In this document: positions 32,069 through 42,755 of the stretch, one piece after another | Position numbering within the stretch: the first letter of the stretch is position 1 | Layout: each line of letters opens with the position of its first letter | Assembly: GCA_051294375.1 (NCBI GenBank) | Contig: CM119268.1 | Location: forward strand, 19,751,820 to 19,815,819 | Origin: Paraspadella gotoi | Lineage: Eukaryota; Chaetognatha | Length of the DNA: 64,000 nucleotides | Direction: 5' to 3' | Program-made: the position numbers and the translations under genes | The notes under the pieces: model-generated | The model's database searches: none | Told to the model about the DNA's origin: nothing | The model's input: the letters and a program-made list of their open reading frames with translations, nothing else

Positions 32069-33421
32069 ATGTCCCTCAATGATTTGCACGTAATTGACAC
32101 AAAGGATTGCACGCCTAACGGATTACGAAAGGCGGTGCAAGACATTGGAAAGTTGATTACGCGATACCGTGATTTGGGCCTCAAAGAAAACCAACCTTGC
32201 TTCACGAAACTTTTNNNNNNNNNNNNNNNNNNNNNNNNNNNNNNNNNNNNNNNNNNNNNNNNNNNNNNNNNNNNNNNNNNNNNNNNNNNNNNNNNNNNNN
32301 NNNNNNNNNNNNNNNNNNNNNNNNNNNNNNNNNNNNNNNNNNNNNNNNNNNNNNNNNNTGGATTCCTTCAATTGGCAAACTTCAGTCTTTAGTTCATCAA
32401 AACTCGATTTCCAAGCATCATTCATCTGCTCTAATCTTTCAAAGAATAGAGCTGACTGAATAGTCACAGAGGAGTTAGGACAAGAGGAAATAGTAGAAGC
32501 CAAATCACTTTTCTCATTCTTTCCTAACACACATTCCCGTTCTTCTTTTCTTCTGGAGCTTGGTCCCTCCAGAATAGACTGGGCCTCACCAATGGTCTCT
32601 TCCAGAAGAATGGTGTCATCTGGGAAGAGAGTTTGTGCCATTTTGCAATCTTCTTGCTTTGCACGAAGGTCGTTGAAAAGTTTCGTGAAGCAAGGTTGGT
32701 TTTCTTTGAGGCCAGGATAAATGATGTAGTTATAAAAAGAGTTGTCTCTGAGGCTTTGATTGAAATAAAAGAAAAGTATGAAACTGAAATTAAGCAACTC
32801 AGAGAAGAACTCGATTCTACAAAAGAAGAACTTGAAAATGAAAGAAAGAAAAATTCTACTCTTCTCTCTGCACCATTCTTAAGTGGTGGGGGCGACGAAA
32901 TAACATCTCAACAACCAATACCTATTGCTACTTCTTCGCCCAAGAAACCCTCAAGTGGTGGGGGTACAGTTGTGAATGTTGAAACCCCGAATTTTATTGG
33001 CACTTCGTCTCCTCAGAAAAAGAAAAATGTTTCATGGAAAGACCATCTTGCAGAAACTGAAAAATCTGTTTTGAGTAAGAAAAAATATGGTTGTTATCAT
33101 TGCAAAGAAAAACATTGTATAGAGAGTTGCAGAGCATTCATGAAACTTGATACCAAATCAAGGGCCAATGTGGCATACAAGGAAGGATTATTTTTCAAAT
33201 GTGTCAGAAAAGGGCATCTTGCAAAAGATTGTCATTCACAAGAAATATGCAAAGCATGCGGACAAGAACATCATACCATTCTTCATGATGTATTTAAGAA
33301 CAAACAAGAGAACAAGAAAACAGAAGAAGTGCCAATCAAGTTGGGGGCTATAGAGTGTGATAGGAAGGGGGATAGAGGAAATAGTACTATGGTACGAGTT
33401 CCAATAGGGACGAGGTCATAG
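32069..33421 (+). pseudogene. gag: BEL/Pao-type Gag, disrupted by gap and inverted segment
   Basis: ATG at 32069 begins a gag frame that runs to the N gap at 32215. The expected continuation is found on the minus strand at 32711-32359. The plus frame resumes at about 32715 and ends at TAG 33419-33421. The C-terminal part has a coiled-coil-like stretch (KEKYETEIKQLREELDSTKE), then three zinc-finger-like modules: CYHCKEKHCIESC, KCVRKGHLAKDC and CKACGQEHHTILH, the arrangement typical of BEL/Pao Gag. The middle module has Phe (GLFFKC) where the first Cys would be. Gag would bind element RNA and form particles. The order of parts indicates assembly mis-orientation or a real inversion; see the finding. 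Confidence 0.8.
32215..32358. other. Assembly gap (144 N)
   Basis: Sized run of N inside the BEL/Pao-like gag, immediately left of the segment that reads in the wrong orientation. Confidence 0.98.
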
Positions 33422-35169
33422 TTTTTATGTGATGTGTGTTTTGACCTTTGATCAGCTTTCTTAATTGGGTGATGTCCAATTAAGAACAAAAGCACGAATT
33501 TTAAAGAATAAGAATTTTTGATGGACAGGCTTCACATGTCAAGTCAATTCCACTAATCAATTTGTTAGGAAATTGCCATCCATACTAGGGAATGCATTGT
33601 CAACTATGAACCAGAACCATACCATTAAGAAGATTTCATAAAATTTAAAGAAAGAAGAAGACTATTGAAACCAAAACAATTTAGTTTAAAAAGAAACTTT
33701 TATATTGGCTCATCACCCGTTCAAGAGGCTTTAACCCGGAGCAGGAGGCGAGCGTTGATTCATTCTGCAATCTCTCTGCACTGAATCCGCGCCAACGCAG
33801 CCAGCGATGGGGACCCTTGGTATGGCGATGCAATCAATTTGTGGATGCAGCCGTATGAATGACAGCGGTACGAGGTTCAACCTTTGGACCCGGCTGCTTA
33901 AATGTGATGAATGCTTAACTGAATGATTAATTATAATTTATTTATAATTTATATTTTATTTTAAAATCAATTTTTTTTATGAAACGCTTATCTATTCGGC
34001 CGGTAAATAGGTGCTTCTAAGAATTCGTAAATAGTATAATTAAATATAAACAAGTAAATAAGAATAATTTTATTTTAAATAAATACTTTTGGTGGCTATT
34101 TACAGCTTCGTGGATGTTGAAATTTACATGTTTACGACATTTATCTTTCAATGCCATGGCATGGAGAAGTTATTTGATACCCTTCTGTGATGAAAACATT
34201 TTGATGGTTCTTATTAATTATGAAACTACGAATCTAGAAACCTCAAGAATTCGAAGAACCTTTTGATTTTGATTGGATTATCAAATTATCCCTGATTGGA
34301 AATCATCATCATCATGATTTTGTATCCTTGAAAGAATTACTGACCTTTGACACAGACTGGGTTATCATCCCTAATTGAAGAGTATGAGCTGCCACCTAAG
34401 CATTGTCCGAATATTTTGTGACTGAAAGGATCGAAATTTCCATATTGACTTCAAATACAGAGGTGAGACGTATTTAGGCCATAAATGAATGTTTCATTTT
34501 TTTTTAGAACGAGATAACTCTCATAAAAGGCGAATTTAGAATACATTTTTGAAACGAATATAAACATTACATAGTTTACAACTTTACATCTTTCTTTCCC
34601 CTCACTGTCTTTTGAGTTTATCAGATCGTTCTATGTATGACTCCCGTATGATCACGAGCTGGAACGAGCAAAATTGAACAAAAGAACACGCAGGCGGACG
34701 TCGGAAAAGAATTAACAGGGGAGTGTCATTCTGCTTTAGAATGAAATATTTGGTAATTTAATTGGTTTGAATGACACAAGATTGATTTGAATGATTGAAA
34801 CAAAACATTTTAGAAAACAGGCTGCTTTTTGTTTCCCATTAACCTTTCTTTTAAAGAAACAAATCTGAGTGATGACACAACTCTGAGAGAAGACAGCAGC
34901 CGGTGCATGATGTGGATTCAAGAACAGCAACATCGCCGGGGCCGTCAGAAGGAACTTCAGTAACCGGAACAAAAGGAGCGCCACAAATGGACGCCTGAAA
35001 TATGGAATCATCGCGTCAAAAATGAAACTAAGGAGCAGAATGAAATGGAAAAATGGCCTTTTTTAGTTTTTCACCAGATCATGGTGTTTTTTAGTTTTTT
35101 GGTCAAACCTTTATCTAGTCATTAGATGTTGAAATTTATAGCCATTACCAAGGGAAACATTGATTGATT
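33422..35169 (+). other. BEL/Pao-like internal remainder, non-coding
   Basis: Contains a GC-richer patch at 33720-33900 and scattered short frames, but no recognisable pol domain. Ends with the weak purine run 'ccaagggaaaca' just before the 3' LTR. Confidence 0.5.
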
Positions 35170-35546
35170 TGTGGACCGAGAGAGACTGAGATATCTCTCT
35201 CGAGCTCTCTCCTCTTCTCTCCCGGTCAACCTCAGTCAGAATTTGGATCGCGAGTTTAGTTGATAGATTCCGCTCGCTTGGACGATTTTCCCTCGGTATC
35301 TTTAACCATTTTCCTACGGCATTTACACTGGCATTTTCGCCGACAATACTGGATTTATTGATTGATTTATTGATGGATTTCTTTTACATTACATTTTGAT
35401 TTCTCTTCGATTTCTTCTACATTTTTCGTCGGGATTTATTGACAGTATAGTCAGTGGATGTCTTGTCGGTTGCGGTATTTAGCCGAGACTTTCCTGGACC
35501 AACTGATATTGCTTGGAGCAGCATAGAGAGACGGAACTTCTCTACA
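35170..35546 (+). repeat. 3' LTR of the BEL/Pao-like element
   Basis: Near-identical to 31127-31495, with the same start and end motifs. Confidence 0.85.
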
Positions 35547-36361
35547 AATTTTTTACCATTACAAAATTTGAATGCTCAAAACAACTTTGGTTTCTGCTTA
35601 CTAGTTCTAAATCACCAAAAGAAAAAAATAAGATTTTACAGGTTGGAACCTAAGGATAGCTAAGCTAAAATACTTTTATGCAGCAGATGCTGTAATTTAC
35701 TGGTCACTCTGTCGAGATTAAACTACCAATTTTTTAAATTGTCTTACCATAAGCACTCTTTCTTTAGTTTTTCAATATAGGACAAGCTAATTATTGGCAG
35801 TGAATAGACATATTCATCTTGCCAATAATCTTTTGGCGCAAAAAAGCAGTCTTGGAAATTGCTTAGTAAGCCAGCAAGAATTATTTGAATAACGGCTGGA
35901 CAGTAGACCAAAAGGTTTATGGGCTCAATAGTGGGCAAAAAAACAACAATATATCTATAATACTGCCTTAAAAACTTATTACAAAATTGTTCATTGCACT
36001 CGATTTTTAAAAAATACGATTTGCCGACAATTTGGCGATTTTACTTTTTTTGTGAGAAAATAGATTTGAAGTTGTTAATGATAATTGATTAAAATAAAAT
36101 TTATACACAAGAAATGTCAAGTAGTTATTTATCATTTAAAAAAATCTGAGTAAGTCTATCTCAACTCAGTAAAGTACAGCAGTGGTTTCCTTCGTATCAT
36201 CGGATTTGGCTCACGTGGTAGTTATTTGAACTTGTCACATCGCGAGTTCAAGTCTGCCACTTTGGAAAAAAGTTTATTCTATTCCGCCAAATCTAACTAA
36301 AAAATCTTACAAAATATACTACGTAAATTCTAACGAATTATACCTTGCTTGAAACAAAAAG

Positions 36362-36457
36362 GGTCGATCTTTTCCTGGACCCGTGGAACTCATCCAACAT
36401 CACCAGCGACACCAGGACGGATTCCTCTGCCGACTCACGACCCCCTGTGAACGACCC
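36362..36457 (+). CDS. SYK-like kinase, exon 2 (end of N-SH2)
   Basis: 96 bases, 32 codons, phase 0 on both sides, between AAAAAG (acceptor) and CCC/GTGGGT (donor). Encodes the C-terminal third of the N-SH2, with PVELIQHHQRHQDGFLCRL matching the SH2 helix-B/DGL..L signature and the expected length for joining exon 1 (ends at Lys134) to the inter-SH2 linker. Too short to stand out as an ORF; found by asking what must follow exon 1. The acceptor pyrimidine tract is weak, so the left boundary carries some uncertainty. Confidence 0.85.
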
Positions 36458-36802
36458 GTGGGTGAATCGCCACTCGTTTTTAAGAATTTCACCGTCAAGG
36501 TATTTATAGCGAAACGGAGATGAAGTTAGGGGATTCATTACGGTTTATTGTAATTCTACTTTTTGTAATTTAACCAATGTTAAAAATGTTATGATCAGAG
36601 CGACAATTAGTCATTCCGCCACGTTGAAATGGTTTAGTCTGTAATAACAAAAATCCACCAATCCGAAATTAGTATGTTACATAATTGTGTTTATTGGGTC
36701 AAGTTAAGCTTAGAAACCGACATTGTTGCCACTTTGCTGACATTGGCTTTACTAAAAGCAGAAGTTTTTTTAGACTGAGGTGAAATAGTTTAATCCGTCT
36801 AC

Positions 36803-37057
36803 TATGGCAACAGCCGGGTTGCCTGTGATGCCCATTGGGAAGAGTCATCTCACTGTTGGCTTTTGGGGCTTCCGACCCTCAGTGACGCCTCAAGTCACTG
36901 GCGCGGTTACCCAAGGACGGTCTCGCTTTGCCAACGCAGAGTGAAATCGTCAGGACTGTGGATGGAACACTACGCCTGGGATGGTGTGTTCCCCCTCTGA
37001 GCCAATGGATTTGGCTGAAGGATGGTGGACGTTAGGCGGTGTGAATATACCGCCACA
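36803..37057 (+). repeat. LTR-like repeat (type A), about 255 bases
   Basis: Starts TATGGCAACAGCCGG and ends near GGCGGTGTGAATATACCGCC (itself an inverted repeat) ACA. An inverted copy at 47118-47358 is flanked by a perfect 4-base duplication (GGAT), which defines it as a separate mobile unit. Confidence 0.7.
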
Positions 37058-37139
37058 GGATCCCCGGGCCAAGACATCTCTCAGGTTCTTCAAGCCTGAG
37101 AGGTGTCTGACAAGACGGTTACCATAGTGGGAGAGAGAG

Positions 37140-37604
37140 AGAGCGCGACCTTTGACCTTTGACCCCGACCACATCGAGGAGTGGTTGGACCACACCGCGG
37201 TGGAATTCGGCGCCACCGGCGTCACCAATCCGGCGGAGAAGAAGGCACAAATCCTCAGTGCCATCCCTATCTCCAGGCACCGGCTGATTCCACACGCGCT
37301 GCGCATCGACGAAGGTCATGACGCCCACAACAACCTTGTCACCCACTTGAAAAACATCTATAGTGAAGACGCCAACCGGCGCGCCACAAAGGCGTTGAAG
37401 ATGACGTCGTTGAACAGCGTCACTCCCTCTCAACACCTTTCTGCAATAGACGCCGTCCTTGAAGGCCTCACCATCGATCACATCAGGGCCGCCATCTTGG
37501 CCGCAGCCCTTCCACAGAGTGTCAGGGAACACGCCGTCAGGAAAGACAAGAACCCTGTCGACATCGCCAAAGACGCCGACGAGTTCTTCCTCCCTTCTGG
37601 CTAA
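37140..37604 (+). pseudogene. gag: Gag fragment of gypsy element 2
   Basis: The open frame to TAA at 37602-37604 begins with the Gag-type FDPDHIEEWLDH segment and contains capsid-like helices (SQHLSAIDAVLEGLTID) similar to 405-700 of element 1. A further Gln-rich stretch after the stop (37770-37850, another frame) fits the region before the zinc motif, which is missing because the sequence then turns into AT-rich DNA. Confidence 0.75.
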
Positions 37605-37830
37605 CTCTGCAGCTCTGATAGCGCCTCAAATTTTGTGAACTACATCTCCTCCATTGAGGTCGCAGTGGACGAGCCACTGGACATCCCAAACGAATCTCAA
37701 TCGACGCCGACGATGCTGCCATCTCTTACGCAAACGCAATCCGCCGACCACCGCCGCGCTTAACGCAGCGCCCCTTTTCGCAGCAATGTCCGCAGCAGCA
37801 ACGTCTGCAGCAACAGCGCCGCCCAATTCT

Positions 37831-38041
37831 GACGCCTCGCTCTGCACCCCTACGCGAACAATATATCGTTTTTGGACTATTTCCTTTCCAGAGGGTGGCG
37901 GCTGTGGAAACGTGCGGACTTGTCGGAGTGGTTGGAAGATGCGAGATTCGAGGTTGTCAGCCAGGTTGCGATAACAACGTATTACAAATATTCAGACAAT
38001 AATAAATGGACAATATACTTGAAGGAGATACAACGATGTTA
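37831..38041 (+). other. Unrecognised 69-codon open stretch inside gypsy element 2
   Basis: Open from after a TGA to TAA at about 38041, with the protein-like sequence GWRLWKRADLSEWLEDARFE and later ITTYYKYSDNNKWTIYLKE. A strong acceptor-like CTATTTCCTTTCCAG precedes it at about 37890. It does not match the gypsy reading frame and sits where the gag zinc motif should be. Could be the end of a captured gene or of another transposon ORF. Not identified. Confidence 0.3.
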
Positions 38042-38835
38042 AAATGTAGTTGATAACATTACTAATTTACTTTGGACGTCAATTAAAAAGAGAAATTTGA
38101 ATGAGAGAAACCTAACAAAGTAAGGAGAAGAAATCAGCCGACGACGACGACGATGGTGACTGATGCTTCGGTGAAATGCTTCTTTGTGACTGAGGTTATC
38201 TTGATGACCCAGGTCAACTTGAGTCGCCAGAACTTCATGCATATCTAAATAATTTTACTAACATTGTTATCACAACTGTTATCGATTCGACTGCTTTAAT
38301 TCCTCATGATAAAAAATAAATTATGGTAGTTGTAAAGAGAAGAAGTGAAACAAGTATTTTTGTCATTTTCAGAAGTTTTTTATCACGTCTCCCAACTAAC
38401 ATTTTCTATCTTCATGTTTTGAACATAATTTATTTATTTATTTAGGGGCGCCAATTTCTCCCATTTTGCTCAATTTTTCGGTAATTCATAATTTGAAGAA
38501 TTTAAAAAATTTATAATATCAATATTTTATGTTTTAAATCATAAAATCTGTGAATATTACTTTAATTTTAGCAATAATATATGACAAAATATTAATTAAA
38601 ACTGACATCTTTAAATTCATAAATTGTAATTTTTTTTGCATTTTTTGACTTTCGGGCCTATTAATAATAGCCAGTTTATAATAGTATTATAAACTGGCGA
38701 GGACGGGAAAACTGGGCGATCGAATTTTAGTTTTTTATACCCGAGGTAATAAGTTTATATCTAAGTCAAAAAATCAAGAGGGCTCGAAGTCAGATTTTTC
38801 ATGTTTTGTATTTATACTCCGCGCTAGCGAACATC
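37975..38835. mobile_element. AT-rich insertion within gypsy element 2
   Basis: Composition falls abruptly from GC-rich coding to AT-rich and returns at about 38835. Includes the near-perfect palindrome GCCAGTTTATAAT-AGT-ATTATAAACTGGC (38669-38697). Boundaries and family not established. Confidence 0.5.
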
Positions 38836-38858
38836 CTCCCAGTGAACTCACTACCACT

Positions 38859-41530
38859 TTGGCACCAACGCCCATAAATGTCATGGCACAAATCGCGACG
38901 GCCGCCTATGCCCAAAGGCGCCGTCAAATGCCAACGCAGGTGGCTGCTACTAGCAGTGCTAGTCGCCCGCGTCGCCGGCCGAAACGACTCAACTCTTTCT
39001 TGTGCACGACCCCGACGCCGGCCTGGAGTGGCTTGTTACGGCGGCTCCGAGGCGATGCTCATCCCCGCCTCTGCAGCCGACTTCGCCGCCGCAAAAGCGA
39101 ATCCTGCTGTCGTTGAGGCAGTGCTTGCAGCCGCCAACACGCCGCCAATGACACGCCCATCGAAACTTTCAGCATCCAAGAAATGGGGATTCGACTCAGG
39201 AAACGCGTTTTCCCCTACCTCGCAATCATCGCCAATGTCGCCACTCCCATTCTCGGCGCCGATTTTTTGATAGAACATCTCAGCATCGCTCATCAATGCC
39301 GTATCCTTCTCGACCTCGACGACTACATGGTCATCTCCGGCCATGCCCACGACGCCGCCTCAGCCGCGGCGCCACCCCGCGTTTTACATGTCCGCGACTC
39401 GACCGGAACTCACAAAACTTGTCTTCAACTTGGCGCCACCCTTTGCCCACACCTGCCGCCTTGCTCCCGATCAGCTCGCCACTGCCAAGGCCGAGTTCCA
39501 AAAGATTTTGGAACTCAGGATCATCCGGCGCTCCACCTCTGCTTGGGCATCGCCGCTGCATGTTACACGGAAACCGGACAGCTCCCTTCGTCCTTGTGGC
39601 GACTACCAACGCCTCAACGGCGTCACCGTCAATGACCGCTACCCTATTCGTCATCTAATGGATTTCAACGCCGACATTGCCGGGAAGACGGTCTTCTTAA
39701 AGATTGACCTTTGCAAAGGTTACCACCAAATTCCCGTCGCAAAAGCAGACCGCAACAAAACCGCGATAATTACACCTTTTGGTCTCTACGAATTTCTCTT
39801 CATGCTTTTTGGGTTCAAAAAATGCCGGCCAAGACTTCCAACGCATGATGGATCAAGTCTTGAGCGGCATCCCCCACGTCTTTGTGTACTTGGACGACCT
39901 CCTGGTAGCATCTCACTCTCACGAGGAGCATCAAGAGGATCTCAAATGCGTCTTCAAGGCCCTTGCTGAAAATGGCCTCATCGTAAATCGCGCCAAGTGC
40001 GTTTTCGGCGCATCCAGTCTAGAGTTCCTCGGCTACAACGTCAACAAAGATGGCGTCCGCCCACTTCCGGCAAAGGTGGAGGCGCTACGTGCAACATTTT
40101 CTTGGAGTCTTCAATTATTATCGTTGCTTTGTCCCGCACGCTGCCCATCATCTCGGCCCTCTTCTCGAAGTCCTCCGCGGAAAACCACGCGCTCTAAAAT
40201 GGGCGGCGCCACAAGACGCCACGTTTCAGGCAATCAAGGACACCCTCGCCGACTCCACTATGCTGGTCAATCCAATCGACGGCGCCTCCATCGCACTGAC
40301 CGTCGACGCCTCTGACGTCGCCATTGGCGCCGTCCTCGAGCAGCTCGTCGATGGCCAATGACAACCCCTGGGTTTTCATTCAAAGCCGTTTAAATCAAAT
40401 CAGCGCAAATGGCCGCCTTTTGACAAGGAGTTACTCGCCACCCACGCCTCAATCCGCCAATTCCGCCCATATCTTGAAGGACGCCGGTTAACTCTCTTCA
40501 GCGACCATATCTCGCTGGTACCGGCGCTGACAAAGAAAGCAGAGCCCCACACTATTAGGCAGACTTATCAGTTGGCAGGCATCGCCGAAAGTACTGGAGA
40601 CATCCGTCATATTGCCGGAAAATCGAACGTCGTCGCCGACCCCCTCTCTCGCCTGCCAGCAAAAGCGCCGCCCTCGCTGCCAGCTCCGTCAGCATCGCCA
40701 ATCTCCGCAAATCAACCCGAGCCAACCTCAAACGCGCAAAAAGCGCGTGACGACATCGCCGCCCCCGTCAACGCCGTCGGCGCCCTTCAAGTCAATTTTG
40801 AAGTGATGGCTGCAGATCAAGCTGTCGACGATGACATCCAGCGTCTCCTCAACGACCTTCATATGGCGCTCCGTCTAAAAAACGTTTCGATCAGCAACAC
40901 GACGCTCATCTGCGATGTTTCTGGCTCCCGGGCACGCCCACTCATTCCGGCGTCATGGCGCCGACGAGTTTTCGACGCCACTCATGGCATTACTCATCCG
41001 GGAGTTTGCGCATCAAGGAAACTAGTAACGACGCGTTTCGTTTGGCCATCCGTCTCCTCCGACGTTGCGCAGTGGGCGGCGTTGTGCGACACCTACCAGC
41101 AAGCTAAGACGCAGCGCCACGTCCGTGCGCCGCTCCAACATTTCGAACCGCCGTCCAAACTTTTTGCGCATGTACACATCGATCTCGTCGGATCGCTACC
41201 AGCTGTTTCTGGTCACACGCATCTGCTGACAATGATCAACCGCTGGAAATAATTTCTGTCGATCGATTGAAGCCGGCCGTCACTGACGAACTCTCGCCTC
41301 TGGATCCACCTCCGGCGTGCCCACGCGGTCGTCCCCGTCGAGCCTCCGCCCCCTCCCTCGCATCCCTGCCTCCGGAAACGGAAGCGGCACCACTCGCATC
41401 TACCACGACGCCGCACGTTGCTCAATGTCAATCCACTTCAATCCCCGACCTTTTAAACGTTCTTCCGACGATGCTTCAGCCGCCGGAAGACGACGAAGAC
41501 AACGACGAAGCTATCCAATGACTTTCAAGC
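38859..41530 (+). pseudogene. pol: Pol pseudogene of gypsy element 2, integrase core deleted
   Basis: Protease remnant (GGSEAMLIPA, later ILGADFLIEH) at 39030-39280 in shifted frames. RT at 39480-40090 with FVYLDD (about 39880). A one-base A-run excess at about 39818 (CAAAAAATGCC) shifts frame inside GFKNAGQD. A further small deletion lies near 40090. RNase H TVDASD at about 40300. Integrase zinc domain at 40930-41110 with CDTY where CxxC is expected. Only the first catalytic Asp (HIDLVGS) remains: after INRW (about 41250) the sequence jumps to ISVDRLKPA, the integrase C-terminus, removing two-thirds of the core. Some shifts may be sequencing errors, but the deletion is not. Confidence 0.85.
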
Positions 41531-41567
41531 CTTCTCCCCATCTGGTTGAAACCTTGGTGGGGGGATG

Positions 41568-41773
41568 TGTGGACGAACAACTAGAACACGCAACCTTGGT
41601 CTAACCACTGACCTTATTTCAACCTTACCCTCGATTGTTTTGCTCTTCTCTTTATGGCCATACTTTGACCTTGTAAATATCCATTGTTATAGCATCTGAG
41701 CTTTTGACTGTTATCGTTATTTAACCTTGTTGAAGAATAAACCATTCTTACTCTGAAACTTGTTGCGTCCACA
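41568..41773 (+). repeat. 3' LTR of gypsy element 2 (206 bases)
   Basis: Starts TGTGGACG and ends CGTCCACA, an exact 8-base inverted repeat, directly after the purine run GGTGGGGGGATG. Contains AATAAA at about 41735. Followed by CTAC. Confidence 0.75.
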
Positions 41774-41892
41774 CTACCACCTCTTTCCCCCGCCAATATG
41801 ATAGGAAGGGTAACAGATGCGGTATTTTGTCCATCGTCAGATTGAAAACTGATGTTCTGTATGCCTCCACCCCGGCACCGCCTCTCTTTCAG

Positions 41893-42039
41893 GATCTCGA
41901 GGAGGCCGTCTCCCGCGAGGCAACGCGTCTCAACCTCTCCGGCGCTGCGCTGCTCAAGAATTTGGGTCCGCAGCGCGCAGCTTTCGAGAATCGAGTCGTG
42001 AGAAGATTGCATGAGGAGATGCCGTGGTATCATCACACG
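41893..42039 (+). CDS. SYK-like kinase, exon 3 (inter-SH2 linker and start of C-SH2)
   Basis: 147 bases, 49 codons, phase 0 both sides: CCTCTCTTTCAG acceptor, ACG/GTGGGT donor. Encodes a helical segment (DLEEAVSREATRLNLSGAAL) and ends HEEMPWYHHT, which corresponds to the interdomain-A coiled coil and the MPW(F/Y)H entry of the C-terminal SH2 in SYK/ZAP-70. Length and position match SYK (about 45-55 residues between SH2 domains) and leave no room for the ankyrin repeats of SHARK kinases. Located only about 120 bases after the gypsy 2 LTR, so that insertion lies close to the acceptor. Confidence 0.9.
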
Positions 42040-42289
42040 GTGGGTTTGAGGGAGGAAGAAGGGAATGGAAGGGGAGAGAAAAGAGGGAAGAGGAGACAAA
42101 GGAAATAAGGAAGAGGGATAAAAGGAGGGCGAGAAGGGAGGATGGAGAGGGAAAAAAAGAAAGAAAGAAAGAAAGAAATGGAGAAATAAAGAAATGGAGA
42201 AATAAAGAAATGGAGAAACAAAGAAATAAAGAAACAAGTGGCTGCGCCAATACATGTAAATCGCTTTCAAGGGCTTAAACTGAACTATT

Positions 42290-42565
42290 ACTGCGGCACT
42301 AATAATATTTTTTTAAATTTGCATCATTTTTAACTATTTCATTTTTTCAACTTGCATTATTTTTTCAGCTTGCATCAATTTTTTAGCTTGTATCATTTTT
42401 TTAGCTTGCATTATTTTTTTAACTTGTATAATATTTTAACTTGTATCATTTTTTCAGCTTGCTTAACTTTTTTAACTTGCATACCTTTTTAACTTGCCTC
42501 ATTTTTTTAACTTGCATCATTTTTTCAACTTGCATCATTTTTTCAACTTGCATCATTTTTTTAAC
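42290..42565 (+). repeat. Minisatellite, units about 17-22 bases (TTTTTAACTTGCATCATT)n
   Basis: About 13 drifting copies of 'cttgcatcattttttcaa'. Related arrays at 54540-54745 and at 61950-61990. Confidence 0.85.
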
Positions 42566-42685
42566 TTCAGTTTTTAAAAAAAATATGAATAATAAAAAAA
42601 ATTAAGATAAAAAATATAGGATATAATATTAATTAAAAACGAAAATTTTCGTGGAACAACAATAAAGTTTTTTTTATTAACTTTG

Positions 42686-42720
42686 GACATGTTTCGGCTT
42701 ACAACTCAAGCCTTCATCAG
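42686..42720 (-). ncRNA. Hammerhead-like motif
   Basis: On the minus strand: CTGATGA, A, stem GGCTT-GAGTTGT-AAGCC, GAAAC, ATGTC. Only two pairs of stem I (G-C, U-A) are evident next to the core, and the extra A before stem II is present as in the other copies. Confidence 0.5.
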
Positions 42721-42755
42721 CATTTGAAATCACAAATAATTTATTTCACAAACAT

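Larger units (their letters stand above)
31127..35546 (+). mobile_element. BEL/Pao-like LTR retrotransposon, gag only, with assembly gap
   Basis: Two direct repeats of 369 and 377 bases (31127-31495, 35170-35546), each starting TGTGGACC and ending CTCTACA, flank an internal region that encodes a BEL/Pao-type Gag. No protease, RT or integrase is visible between the gag stop (33421) and the 3' LTR, so the copy is internally deleted or naturally non-autonomous. No clear target duplication: AGTT at the left, AATT at the right. The internal region contains a 144-N gap and an inverted segment. Confidence 0.8.
30845..36361 (+). other. Intron 1 of the SYK-like gene (5.5 kb), hosts a BEL/Pao-like element
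   Basis: Runs from GTGAGT to an AG at 36360-36361 with a weak pyrimidine tract. Most of it is an LTR element (31127-35546) in the same orientation as the gene. The remaining ends (30845-31126, 35547-36361) are AT-rich with no features seen. Confidence 0.8.
37058..41773 (+). mobile_element. Degraded Ty3/gypsy element 2 in intron 2
   Basis: Same domain order and strong residue similarity to the element at 1-5194, but with frameshifts, an AT-rich insertion (about 37975-38835), lost CHCC region, and an integrase core deletion. Ends with a purine run (GGTGGGGGGATG) and a 206-base LTR. No matching 5' LTR is present; the type A repeat occupies its place. CTAC precedes 36803 and follows 41773. Confidence 0.85.
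36458..41892 (+). other. Intron 2 of the SYK-like gene (5.4 kb), hosts a gypsy element
   Basis: GTGGGT to CTCTCTTTCAG. Holds an LTR-like repeat (36803-37057), a degraded gypsy element and an AT-rich insertion. I see no exons coding for ankyrin repeats here, although SHARK-type kinases carry such repeats between their SH2 domains. Confidence 0.75.

Noticed and set aside
37152-37175. TTTGACCCCGACCACAT as tRNA-Trp primer-binding site of gypsy element 2
   Set aside because: Lacks the leading TGG, no LTR end precedes it, and it encodes the Gag FDPDH segment; the match to TGACCCCGAC is probably chance.
36458-41892. Possible ankyrin-coding exons between the SH2 exons (SHARK-type gene)
   Set aside because: No ankyrin-like segment found, phases of exons 2 and 3 fit directly, and exon 3 matches the SYK linker.
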